Shown piece by piece: positions 1 to 5,700 of a stretch of 11,336 nucleotides of DNA. The notes beneath the pieces are model-generated. The model ran no database searches. It had not been told where the DNA came from and saw only the letters and a program-made list of their open reading frames with translations. A program made the position numbers and the translations under genes. The stretch is taken from assembly GCA_034678545.1 (NCBI GenBank), contig JAXDBS010000085.1, positions 1 to 11,336 on the forward strand, read 5' to 3'. Source of the DNA: UBA5614 sp034678545. Lineage in GTDB: Bacteria > Cloacimonadota > Cloacimonadia > Cloacimonadales > Cloacimonadaceae. Numbering within the stretch: the first letter of the stretch is position 1; the number at the start of each line of letters is the position of its first letter.

Positions 1-2
1 CT

Positions 3-332
3 GATAACATTCCCCAACTGCTGATCCTGAACAAAACTGACCAGATCGATCCTGTCTTCAACGGACTTTTGCAAAAGCGTTATCCCGACGCTGTCCTGCT
101 CTCGGCCAAAAACGGTGATAACCTGGATGCTCTGACCCGGCGCATCAACGGGGAGTTGTTCCGCGCTATGGAATGCCGGGTGGTTATTCCCTTTGCGGAA
201 GCCCGCCTGGTTTCGCGTTTGTATGAAACCGCCCAGGTCCTGTCCGAAGAATACCGGGAGGACGGCATCCTGCTGACCATTGTCATCAGCGGCGAGGAAA
301 AGTACCTGTACGAAAAATACATTGTCCAATAG
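3..332 (+). CDS. hflX: GTPase HflX, C-terminal part (5' end outside window)
   Basis: This is the last 109 codons of an open frame that enters from the left edge and ends at TAG 330-332. The visible part holds the G4 guanine-specificity motif NKTD near its start and the G5 motif SAKNG about 25 residues later, so it is the end of a TRAFAC-class GTPase domain. After G5 comes a short tail with VIPFAEARLVSRLYE and a stretch like VLSEEYREDG, the arrangement typical of the HflX C-terminus. HflX proteins bind 50S subunits and split or rescue stalled ribosomes, particularly under stress. The N-terminal HflX domain, the P-loop and the start codon lie outside the window. No conventional T-tracted terminator follows; the palindrome array downstream is the only strong structure. 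Another Era-like GTPase is possible but fits the tail less well. Confidence 0.82.
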   Translation, partial: DNIPQLLILNKTDQIDPVFNGLLQKRYPDAVLLSAKNGDNLDALTRRINGELFRAMECRVVIPFAEARLVSRLYETAQVLSEEYREDGILLTIVISGEEKYLYEKYIVQ

Positions 333-392
333 GCGGCAAGCCTGAGCGTGATGATCCAATATGCGTCTTTTTTTCCCGGGGCTTGCTTCCAG

Positions 393-475
393 CCCGAATA
401 TTTCCCAAGTTCAACCTTGGCACTTCCCGGGTTTGGCCCGGGAAGTCCCCGGGAGGTTCCCGGGATGTACCCGGG
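393..475. repeat. Phased 11-bp array of CCCGGG-type palindromes
   Basis: Eight 6-bp blocks begin at 393, 404, 415, 426, 437, 448, 459 and 470, every one exactly 11 bp after the last. The blocks read CCCGAA, CCCAAG, CCTTGG and then five perfect CCCGGG. The 5-bp spacers are all different (tattt, ttcaa, cactt, tttgg, aagtc, aggtt, atgta), so this is not a simple tandem duplication. Another CCCGGG at 375-380 is out of phase. Neighbouring blocks can pair: CCAAG 405-409 with CTTGG 416-420, a 10-bp stem at 422-431/437-446, and CCCGGGA 448-454 with TCCCGGG 458-464. The array lies between hflX and the tRNA gene. I do not recognise a named family for it; function unknown. Confidence 0.85.
422..446. repeat. 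Perfect 10-bp inverted repeat within the CCCGGG array
   Basis: ACTTCCCGGG at 422-431 and CCCGGGAAGT at 437-446 are exact reverse complements around a 5-nt loop (TTTGG). As RNA this would be a very stable hairpin 90 nt after the hflX stop. It is not followed by a T-tract (GTCCCCGGG comes next), so it is not a standard intrinsic terminator, although it could stabilise a 3' end or assist termination. Confidence 0.8.
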
Positions 476-510
476 CAGTAATTAAGGAAGAAAAAAATCG
501 GGAGACACAT

Positions 511-531
511 TCGGCTTGACAGAAAAGCCGA
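511..531. repeat. Small inverted repeat just upstream of the tRNA gene
   Basis: TCGGCTT 511-517 and AAGCCGA 525-531 form a 7-bp stem with a 7-nt loop, about 25 bp before the tRNA 5' end. A TTGACA hexamer (516-521) that could serve as the -35 element for the tRNA falls inside it. No convincing -10 sits at the usual 16-18 bp spacing (539-544 is AAAAAG), so the promoter reading is weak. The dyad could be an operator, or the remains of a terminator for hflX without a T-tract. Confidence 0.4.
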
Positions 532-555
532 TCAGCAGAAAAAGGCTCTAGTTAA

Positions 556-631
556 GCATCTTTAGCTCAGCTGGTAGAGCAACTGACTCTTAATCAGTGG
601 GTCCGGGGTTCGAGTCCCCGAAGATGTACCA
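556..631 (+). tRNA. tRNA-Lys (anticodon CUU), CCA encoded
   Basis: A full cloverleaf can be drawn by hand. The acceptor arm is 556-562 with 621-627. The D stem is GCTC 565-568 with GAGC 577-580, and its loop contains GG. The anticodon stem is ACTGA 582-586 with TCAGT 594-598, and the 7-nt loop CTCTTAA gives anticodon CTT at 589-591. The T stem is CGGGG 604-608 with CCCCG 616-620, with loop TTCGAGT. The discriminator is A628 and the CCA end is genomically encoded at 629-631. CUU reads AAG lysine codons. One detail is odd: the first acceptor pair is G556 with T627, a G-U wobble instead of the usual G-C. The gene probably has its own transcript. The nearest intrinsic terminator is 125 nt downstream, immediately before metK. 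Confidence 0.95.
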
Positions 632-672
632 AATATACCGGTTGGGATGCCGCAGGTATTGCTGTTCTGCAA

Positions 673-711
673 TGGACGCATTCTGACAGAGATAAATAAT
701 TGTGCGGTAAT
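673..711 (+). promoter_or_regulatory. Candidate metK promoters
   Basis: Two sigma70-like arrangements overlap in the tRNA-metK gap. One is CTGACA (683-688), 17-bp spacer, GGTAAT (706-711). The other is TGGACG (673-678), 16-bp spacer, AATAAT (695-700). Either would start transcription upstream of the terminator at 756-782 and so produce a leader containing it. These are pattern matches only, and the sigma-factor preferences of this organism are unknown. Confidence 0.3.
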
Positions 712-737
712 TTGCTCTTTGCTCCGCCCCAAGAAAT

Positions 738-771
738 GTGCTAAAGTGCTTTTGGAAGCCGGCTTTAGCGC
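738..771 (+). promoter_or_regulatory. Possible antiterminator hairpin in the metK leader
   Basis: GTGCTAAAG (738-746) is complementary to CTTTAGCGC (763-771): nine pairs, one of them G-U. This helix would use the loop and the first two bases of the 3' arm of the terminator at 756-777, so the two structures exclude each other. A small inner stem, GCTT 748-751 with AAGC 756-759, could extend it. It is a candidate antiterminator. I see no known SAM riboswitch consensus, so any ligand or trigger is unknown. Confidence 0.4.
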
Positions 772-782
772 CGGCTTTTTTA
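756..782 (+). terminator. Intrinsic terminator directly before metK
   Basis: AAGCCGGC 756-763 pairs perfectly with GCCGGCTT 770-777 around a 6-nt loop, followed by a run of seven T (776-782). Only 8 nt separate the T-run from the metK Shine-Dalgarno AGGAG at 791-795. No promoter fits between them, so metK transcripts should have to read through this element. It either ends the tRNA transcript leakily or acts as an attenuator for metK. Confidence 0.85.
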
Positions 783-801
783 TAACATCAAGGAGTTATG
801 C

Positions 802-1986
802 ATGAATAAAAAGAACCCGCATAAGAATTCGCTTTACGGCGACTATGCCTTTACTTCGGAATCGGTTTCGGAAGGCCACCCGGACAAGCTGTGCGACCAG
901 ATCTCTGATGCCATACTGGACAAGTTCCTCAGGTCTGACCCTACTTCCCGCGTGGCCTGCGAGACCCTGGCCACGGCGAACCGGTTGATCATCGCCGGGG
1001 AGATCACTTCAGAAAATCATGTCGACATTGAAAAAGTCGCGCGCATGGTCATCCGGGAAATCGGATACGATCAACCCGGTATTGGTTTTGACGACAACTG
1101 CGAAATCACGAATCTGCTCCATCAGCAGGAAAGCGCCCTGCGCAGGATAGGCGAAAAGAAAGAGATCGGGGCCGGCGACCAGGGTCTGATGTTCGGTTAT
1201 GCCTGCGACCAGACCAAGCACCTGATGCCCATTCCCATCGCCATGGCCCACAAGCTGCTGCAGAAACTCGCTGACGCCAGAAAGAACGGAGCCATCCCGG
1301 AACTGATGCCTGACGCCAAATCCCAGGTTACGTTCCGGTTCAAAAACAGGCTGCCGCGGGAGCTGACCACGATCGTTGTTTCGACCCATCACAAAAAACT
1401 GCGCCCCGATCAATTCAAAGACATGAAGGAAGCGATCAAGGCGTTGGTGGTAAAACCCTCCATAGAAGAGATCGAACGGGAAAGCATCCATCGTTTCGGA
1501 GTCAACAAATGCGTGATCAAGGTCAATCCATTGGGCAAATGGGAAGACGGGGGTCCCGCCTTTGACACCGGATTGACGGGACGCAAGATCATAGTGGATA
1601 CCTATGGAGGCTGGGCTCAGCATGGAGGCGGAGCATTCTCCGGCAAGGACGCCACCAAGGTAGACCGCAGCGCTGCCTATATGGCCAGGCATATAGCCAA
1701 GAACATCGTGGCAGCAGGGATTGCCGCCGAATGCCTGATCCAGTTCAGTTTTGTCATCGGCGAAATCCGGCCTGTCTCCATAATGGTGCACACATACGGA
1801 AGCGGCAAGCTTGCCGATGGTGAGATCGAAAAGATCATAACCCGCAACTATGATCTCAGGGTGGGCGAGATCATCAATTATCTCAAACTCCGCAGACCTG
1901 TGTATCGCCAGACCGCCAGTTACGGTCATTTCGGCCGGCTGGACCTTGACCTGACCTGGGAAAAAGTGACCAAACTGGATTTCTAA
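802..1986 (+). CDS. metK: S-adenosylmethionine synthetase
   Basis: The 394-residue product makes S-adenosylmethionine from methionine and ATP in the cytoplasm, the cell's main methyl donor. Hallmarks are all present: GHPDK at residues 25-29 (ATP and metal binding), GAGDQG at 123-128, DTGLTGRKIIVDTYGG near 255-270, and the glycine-rich GGGAFSGKD loop at 275-283 followed by TKVDRSAAY. Length is close to that of other bacterial MetK proteins (about 380-400). Start ATG 802 has AGGAG at 791-795, 6 nt upstream. The nearby ATG at 798 runs into a stop after three codons. The gene heads a compact run with kdsA, kdsC and the lpt genes. A strong terminator just before its ribosome-binding site suggests leader control. 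A 306-codon open frame on the opposite strand is a codon-bias shadow. Confidence 0.97.
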   Translation: MNKKNPHKNSLYGDYAFTSESVSEGHPDKLCDQISDAILDKFLRSDPTSRVACETLATANRLIIAGEITSENHVDIEKVARMVIREIGYDQPGIGFDDNCEITNLLHQQESALRRIGEKKEIGAGDQGLMFGYACDQTKHLMPIPIAMAHKLLQKLADARKNGAIPELMPDAKSQVTFRFKNRLPRELTTIVVSTHHKKLRPDQFKDMKEAIKALVVKPSIEEIERESIHRFGVNKCVIKVNPLGKWEDGGPAFDTGLTGRKIIVDTYGGWAQHGGGAFSGKDATKVDRSAAYMARHIAKNIVAAGIAAECLIQFSFVIGEIRPVSIMVHTYGSGKLADGEIEKIITRNYDLRVGEIINYLKLRRPVYRQTASYGHFGRLDLDLTWEKVTKLDF

Positions 1987-2027
1987 AAAAAATGGATATG
2001 ACTGAAACGCAAATCAGGACCGGGAAT

Positions 2028-2837
2028 ATGTCTGAAGATCTATACAGTAAAATGAAAAATGGCCGCTCCTTCTTTCTGATCGCAGGACCCTGTGTGATCG
2101 AAGATGAGGTTACGATGATGCAGACGGCTGAGTTCCTAAAGCGCGAAGCAGAACAACGTCACCTGACTCTCATCTTTAAAGCCTCTTTCCAGAAAGCCAA
2201 CCGCACCTCTCCGCAATCCTACCGCGGACCCGGGCTGGATAAGGGATTGCGTTTGCTCCAGAAGATCAGGGACAGCTTTCAGACACCCATTCTGACCGAC
2301 GTGCATGAATGTTCGGAGGTCTCCCCCGCCGCGGAAATCTGTGACGTGCTCCAGATCCCCGCCTTCCTTAGCAGGCAGACCTCTCTGATCGAGTGCGCAG
2401 GCCTGAGCGGCAAGATAGTAAACATCAAGAAAGGCCAATTCATGGCTCCCGAAGACATGGGACCCGCCGCCATGAAGGTTGCCTCCTGCGGCAATGATAA
2501 GATTCTGCTGACCGAGAGAGGCACGACCTTCGGCTATCATGACCTGGTGGTGGACTTCCGCAGTTTTTCCCTCCTACAACAGCTTGGATATCCGGTTGTT
2601 TATGACGTCACGCACAGCCTGCAGCAACCGTCAATTTCAACACAGTCCGGCGGCAGACCCGAGCTGGCGCCGATGATGGCAGCTGCCGCCATCGCCACAG
2701 GCTGCGTCAACGGACTCTTCATCGAAACACATCCTGAGCCGGGCAGAGCACTCAGCGACGCCGCCAGCATGATCCCACTGGAATATATTCCGGCTTTGCT
2801 GGAGCGCTGCCTCAGACTGCAAACCGGGAAGGACTGA
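2028..2837 (+). CDS. kdsA: 3-deoxy-8-phosphooctulonate synthase (Kdo-8-P synthase)
   Basis: KdsA condenses phosphoenolpyruvate with arabinose 5-phosphate to give Kdo-8-phosphate, a committed step towards the LPS inner core. From this start the product has 269 residues. Family motifs visible are LIAGPCVIE (18-25), KASFQKANRTS (51-61), IPAFLSRQTSL (110-120), VNIKKGQFMAP (131-141), LTERGTTFGYHDLVVDFRS (161-179) and ETHPEPGRALSDAAS (233-247). Cys22, His196, Glu233 and Asp244 match the metal ligands of the metal-dependent class II enzymes (Aquifex type); E. coli-type class I has Asn at the Cys position. The frame is also open from ATG 1992, 5 nt after metK. I prefer 2028 because AGGA lies 8 nt upstream, no Shine-Dalgarno precedes 1992, and the resulting N-terminus is nearer family length. 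The kdsC gene follows after 4 nt. Confidence 0.95.
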   Translation: MSEDLYSKMKNGRSFFLIAGPCVIEDEVTMMQTAEFLKREAEQRHLTLIFKASFQKANRTSPQSYRGPGLDKGLRLLQKIRDSFQTPILTDVHECSEVSPAAEICDVLQIPAFLSRQTSLIECAGLSGKIVNIKKGQFMAPEDMGPAAMKVASCGNDKILLTERGTTFGYHDLVVDFRSFSLLQQLGYPVVYDVTHSLQQPSISTQSGGRPELAPMMAAAAIATGCVNGLFIETHPEPGRALSDAASMIPLEYIPALLERCLRLQTGKD

Positions 2838-2841
2838 AAGG

Positions 2842-3399
2842 ATGAGAAAAGCGATAAAACCCGGCGTTGACTGGCAGGCAGTCAAGCTGGTCATTTTCGA
2901 CTGTGACGGAGTACTGTCTGACGGTAAAATCATTTATGGCTTGCAAAACGGAATGGAAAAAATCGAGTTGAAGAACTTTAACGCCCATGACGGAATGGGT
3001 TTGACCCTGCTGCACCTGGCAGACATGATCCCTGCTGTAATCACGGGCCGGAGTTCGGCTGCCCTCTCGCAAAGGTGCAGGGATCTGCGCATCAAATTTG
3101 TTTTTCAGAAAGTGCAGAATAAACTGGCCAAGGCAGAACAGCTGATCGAGAAACTGGGACTACAGTGGAGCCAGACGGTTTACATGGGAGATGACTGGAA
3201 TGACATCCCCTGCATGCAGAAAGCTGCTCTTTCAGCCTGTCCGGCAGATGCGCCCGAAGAGATCCGGAAACTGGCCGACCTGATTGTCCAGCACAGAGGC
3301 GGCGAAGGCGCAGCCCGCGATCTGATAGAGCATATTCTCAACAAAAAGGGCATTTATAACCAGGTGGTCGAAGCCTATCTTCAAGATATTTCGGACTGA
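2842..3399 (+). CDS. kdsC: Kdo-8-phosphate phosphatase (HAD family, KdsC-like)
   Basis: The 185-residue protein is a cap-less HAD-superfamily phosphatase. It should hydrolyse Kdo-8-phosphate, the product of the adjacent kdsA, to Kdo. HAD motif I is FDCDGVLSDG with nucleophile Asp20 and Asp22. Motif II is ITGRSS with Thr68. The conserved lysine of motif III is probably Lys94, and motif IV is GDDWND at 116-121. HRGGEGAARD near 151-160 matches the conserved glycine-rich tail that reaches the neighbouring active site in KdsC tetramers. Length is typical (about 170-190). It starts 4 nt after the kdsA stop, with AAGGA at 2829-2833 lying in the kdsA 3' end. Some close relatives act on N-acetylneuraminate-9-phosphate or are the HAD part of CMP-sugar synthases; the kdsA neighbour argues for Kdo. 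Confidence 0.93.
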   Translation: MRKAIKPGVDWQAVKLVIFDCDGVLSDGKIIYGLQNGMEKIELKNFNAHDGMGLTLLHLADMIPAVITGRSSAALSQRCRDLRIKFVFQKVQNKLAKAEQLIEKLGLQWSQTVYMGDDWNDIPCMQKAALSACPADAPEEIRKLADLIVQHRGGEGAARDLIEHILNKKGIYNQVVEAYLQDISD

Positions 3400-3408
3400 A
3401 CGAGCAAC

Positions 3409-3948
3409 ATGAGATACATTGCTTTTCTGTTGGTTTTTGCAACTGTTCTTGCCGCCTGTAACCAGAGCGTTCTGGACCAGGCCACGGAAACACTCAACCG
3501 GGGGCTGCCCGACGAAGCGAGCAAAAAAGTGAGCATCTATCAATACAAACAGGATAAGATAGATTACATATTAACCGCCGACAGGATAGAACGCTATTAC
3601 GAGTCCCGCAAGCTGGATGCCTGGAAAGTCAAGATCATCACTTATGATGAAAACAAGCAGGCGCAAAGCTCAATAGTTGCCGACACCGCTTATGTAGACG
3701 AAGCCAGGAACCTCATCCAGGCACGCGGGAACGTGATCTTCGCCACACCAAACGGAACGATCAAATCCCGCGTAATCAACTGGGACCGCAACATTGATGA
3801 GATCTTCTGTCCCGAACAGGTAACTCTGATCCGGGGAGAAAACACGCTCAGGGGCAATGATCTGAGAACAAATTCCTATATCAGCTATGCTGAGATGACA
3901 GACATCACCGCTGAAGGCACTGTGACACGAGATGAGATTGACTGGTAA
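3409..3948 (+). CDS. lptC: LptC-like LPS export lipoprotein
   Basis: This 179-residue protein is probably LptC, which links the inner-membrane LPS exporter to the periplasmic LptA bridge. It begins with a short hydrophobic signal ending in a lipobox, LAAC, with Cys17 as the lipidation site, so it should be a lipoprotein. E. coli LptC is instead membrane-anchored by a helix. The rest is beta-rich and OstA/LptC-like: ILTADRIERYYESRKLDAW, SSIVADTAYVDEARNLIQARGNVIFATPNGTIKSRVINWD, and a final block with GNDLRTNSYISYAEMTDITAEGTVT. The repeated pattern 'GNV..., ...G..., S..., W' is the beta-jellyroll signature of the family. It sits between kdsC (9-nt gap) and an OstA-like gene whose start overlaps its last 17 nt. 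The family call rests on pattern and context, not a search. Confidence 0.82.
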   Translation: MRYIAFLLVFATVLAACNQSVLDQATETLNRGLPDEASKKVSIYQYKQDKIDYILTADRIERYYESRKLDAWKVKIITYDENKQAQSSIVADTAYVDEARNLIQARGNVIFATPNGTIKSRVINWDRNIDEIFCPEQVTLIRGENTLRGNDLRTNSYISYAEMTDITAEGTVTRDEIDW

Positions 3949-5044
3949 GATATGCTGCCTGGCTTTGGCCTTGTTCGCACCTGCAATTGCCGCATTAGCA
4001 GCCGCTCCCGGCATGCAGCCCCTAAGCAATGAGAGGTTCCGCCTCATTCACGCCGACAAGCTTTTCCTGAGCAACCTGGACCAGGAAAACGTCCTGGAGC
4101 TGTTTGGCAATGTTCATTTCTTCTATGGACAAACGGAATTTTTCAGCAACCGGGCCATGATCTATGACACTCAGAAGATAGCCCGTTTGATAGGGTCAGT
4201 GCGTGTTAGCAACGACACACTCATGGTAACGGCTGACAGCATAGCGTATTATCGTATCCCCAATCTGCTTAACATGGGTGGCAATGTCGTCATCACGGAG
4301 CAGAAGGATAAGGATAGGGTGTTTAACCGCATCACCTGCGACAGAGGTAGTTATGACAAAGCCAACGAGGTGATCACCTCGGCAGGGCGGGTCACAGGTT
4401 ACAGCGAGACCGAAAAAGCCCGGGCCAAATGCAACTTTGCCTATTGGGACAGGAAGAACGGCTATGGATACCTGATCGAACAGCCAGAACTGTGGTCCGA
4501 GGGACAGGACACGCTTTATGTGAGGTCCGAGAAGATGGAGTTTTTTGATACCGATCACAGAATCATAGCGACATTCAACGTTTTGGCAAAGTCGAAGGAT
4601 TATAGCGCGACCAGCGATTTTCTGCTCTATTTCCTCAATGAAGACAAAGCGATATTCCAGGGCAAGCCAAACTTCAGTTCAGATTACGCTGACGCCTCTG
4701 CCACAGAATTCCATCTTTATTTCAGCGAAAGAAAGCTCAACCGGGCAGAACTAAAGGACAGCTGCCTGGTATGGTTCGCCCAGGAAAAAGGGAACGCCAA
4801 GACCAATTGGGTGAAGGCCAAATACATTGCCATGGAAATTGAGAATGATTACCTGCAGGAATTTGAGGCGGAGAGCGAAGTTACCTATTTTTACAATCAG
4901 GCCAAGCAGGAAGATAAGGACATGTTTTCCAACGATGCGTCCGGAGATTTTTTATCAGCTCATTTTCAGAAAGACGGCAGGCTTGCCACCCTGAGCATGA
5001 AAAACAGGGTGAAGGGAATTTACCGTTTTGAAAACAATCCCTAA
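3932..5044 (+). CDS. OstA/LptA-like LPS transport protein, long form
   Basis: The 370-residue product starts with a signal peptide: RLTGK, then a hydrophobic core, then ALAAAPG with an AxA-type cleavage site near residues 22-26. The mature part shows repeated OstA-type strands: IHADKLFLSN, VLELFGNVHFFYGQTEFFSNRAMIYDTQKIARLIGSVRVSNDTLMVTADSIAYY, NLLNMGGNVVITEQ, and further blocks to the end. It is about twice the length of E. coli LptA (185 residues) and lacks the large C-terminal barrel of LptD, so it resembles the OstA-like proteins of Bacteroidota. The likely role is in the periplasmic bridge carrying LPS. The start lies inside lptC with a 17-nt overlap and no strong Shine-Dalgarno, which suggests translational coupling. 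No lptB, lptF or lptG is in the window. No terminator is evident in the 9 bp before the converging gene. Confidence 0.75.
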   Translation: MRLTGKICCLALALFAPAIAALAAAPGMQPLSNERFRLIHADKLFLSNLDQENVLELFGNVHFFYGQTEFFSNRAMIYDTQKIARLIGSVRVSNDTLMVTADSIAYYRIPNLLNMGGNVVITEQKDKDRVFNRITCDRGSYDKANEVITSAGRVTGYSETEKARAKCNFAYWDRKNGYGYLIEQPELWSEGQDTLYVRSEKMEFFDTDHRIIATFNVLAKSKDYSATSDFLLYFLNEDKAIFQGKPNFSSDYADASATEFHLYFSERKLNRAELKDSCLVWFAQEKGNAKTNWVKAKYIAMEIENDYLQEFEAESEVTYFYNQAKQEDKDMFSNDASGDFLSAHFQKDGRLATLSMKNRVKGIYRFENNP

Positions 5045-5053
5045 GACCTGTAT

Positions 5054-5536
5054 TTACTCTTGCCGCTCAAAATAATACAAGCTCTTGTCCGCATCCAGCC
5101 AGGAGTAATGAACCTGGCCGATGTAGATCGTGTGGTCTCCGCTCAGGATTTGCGTTATCACCTCGCATTCCATGGTAACCACACTCTGAATAAGGACCGG
5201 CAGCTTATGCAGCTTGCCGGGAAAATACTCAACTTTGCCTTCCTTGAACTTATCCATTTCCCTGCCTGAGTTGGAGCCGGCCAGATTGCAGAGAGGATGC
5301 AGTTCGGGGCCGGGAAAAACAAGGTTGAAAAACCGGTTCGCCTCCAGGCATTCTTTGGAGAAACGGGAATTACCGATCGAGATGGCAAACATCGGCGGTT
5401 GGATTGAGGTGCGCATGAACCACTCCAAGGTGATCAGGTTGTATCCGCCCAGAGGTTTCTCCGTTACAGCCAAAATGACCTTGGCGGGAAGATGTATCCT
5501 CGAATAGGCATTAGGGAATGCTGTCTGCTGCATCAT
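5054..5536 (-). CDS. Flavin reductase-like / flavoredoxin-type FMN-binding protein
   Basis: From the chosen start this is a 160-residue protein of the flavin reductase-like FMN-binding split-barrel family, which includes flavoredoxins of anaerobes and NAD(P)H:flavin oxidoreductases. Motifs fit: GYNLITLEWFMRTSIQPPMFAISIGNSRFSKECLEANRFFNLVFP (about 31-75, the flavin-binding barrel), GSNSGREMDKF (87-97) and GDHTIYIGQV (133-142), the usual C-terminal strand. No signal peptide, so cytoplasmic. I chose ATG 5536 (minus strand) because GGAG lies 6 nt upstream; the frame is open to an ATG at 5563 with a poorer ribosome-binding site. It converges on the OstA-like gene with a 9-bp gap and diverges from the solute-binding gene. 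Electron donor and real substrate cannot be read from sequence. Confidence 0.85.
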   Translation of the reverse strand: MMQQTAFPNAYSRIHLPAKVILAVTEKPLGGYNLITLEWFMRTSIQPPMFAISIGNSRFSKECLEANRFFNLVFPGPELHPLCNLAGSNSGREMDKFKEGKVEYFPGKLHKLPVLIQSVVTMECEVITQILSGDHTIYIGQVHYSWLDADKSLYYFERQE

Positions 5537-5583
5537 ATTCTTCTCCCAATCAATCATAATCAAGCCTGTCCATCCATATCCAG

Positions 5584-5601
5584 CTGCCAGAAATTTGGCA
5601 G
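5584..5601. promoter_or_regulatory. Operator-like dyad in a divergent intergenic region
   Basis: CTGCCAgaaattTGGCAG is an 18-bp dyad with perfect 6-bp arms (5584-5589, 5596-5601) and a largely self-complementary core. It lies between the divergent flavin reductase and solute-binding genes, just upstream of a TTGACA at 5609-5614. Size and place suit a dimeric repressor or activator site, but the regulator is unknown. Confidence 0.4.
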
Positions 5602-5608
5602 AATATCA

Positions 5609-5638
5609 TTGACATAAATACCATTCCCAAGAGATTAT
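5609..5638 (+). promoter_or_regulatory. Candidate promoter of the solute-binding protein gene
   Basis: A perfect TTGACA (5609-5614) is followed after 18 bp by GATTAT (5633-5638), a 4/6 match to TATAAT. This would give a leader of about 55 nt ending in AGGAG at 5691-5695. ATTGACA 5608-5614 also has its inverse TGTCAAT at 5645-5651, so this region may bind a regulator. Confidence 0.35.
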
Positions 5639-5700
5639 GAATATTGTCAATCAGGATCAGAAGGCAACAATGATCTTATCACAACAGCAAAGGAGTTAAG

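Noticed and set aside
393..475. CRISPR array
   Set aside because: The units are 6 bp with 5-bp spacers, far too short for CRISPR repeats and spacers, and no cas gene is present.
286..510. 74-codon minus-strand ORF across the CCCGGG array
   Set aside because: Its Pro/Gly/Arg composition simply reflects the palindrome array; there is no ribosome-binding site or homology signal.
632..755. Known SAM riboswitch before metK
   Set aside because: I looked for SAM-I, SAM-II and SMK-box style conserved cores and did not see them; only the terminator/antiterminator pair is supported.
1009..1929. 306-codon open frame antisense to metK
   Set aside because: It lies entirely within metK, is a codon-bias shadow and shows no family motif or ribosome-binding site.
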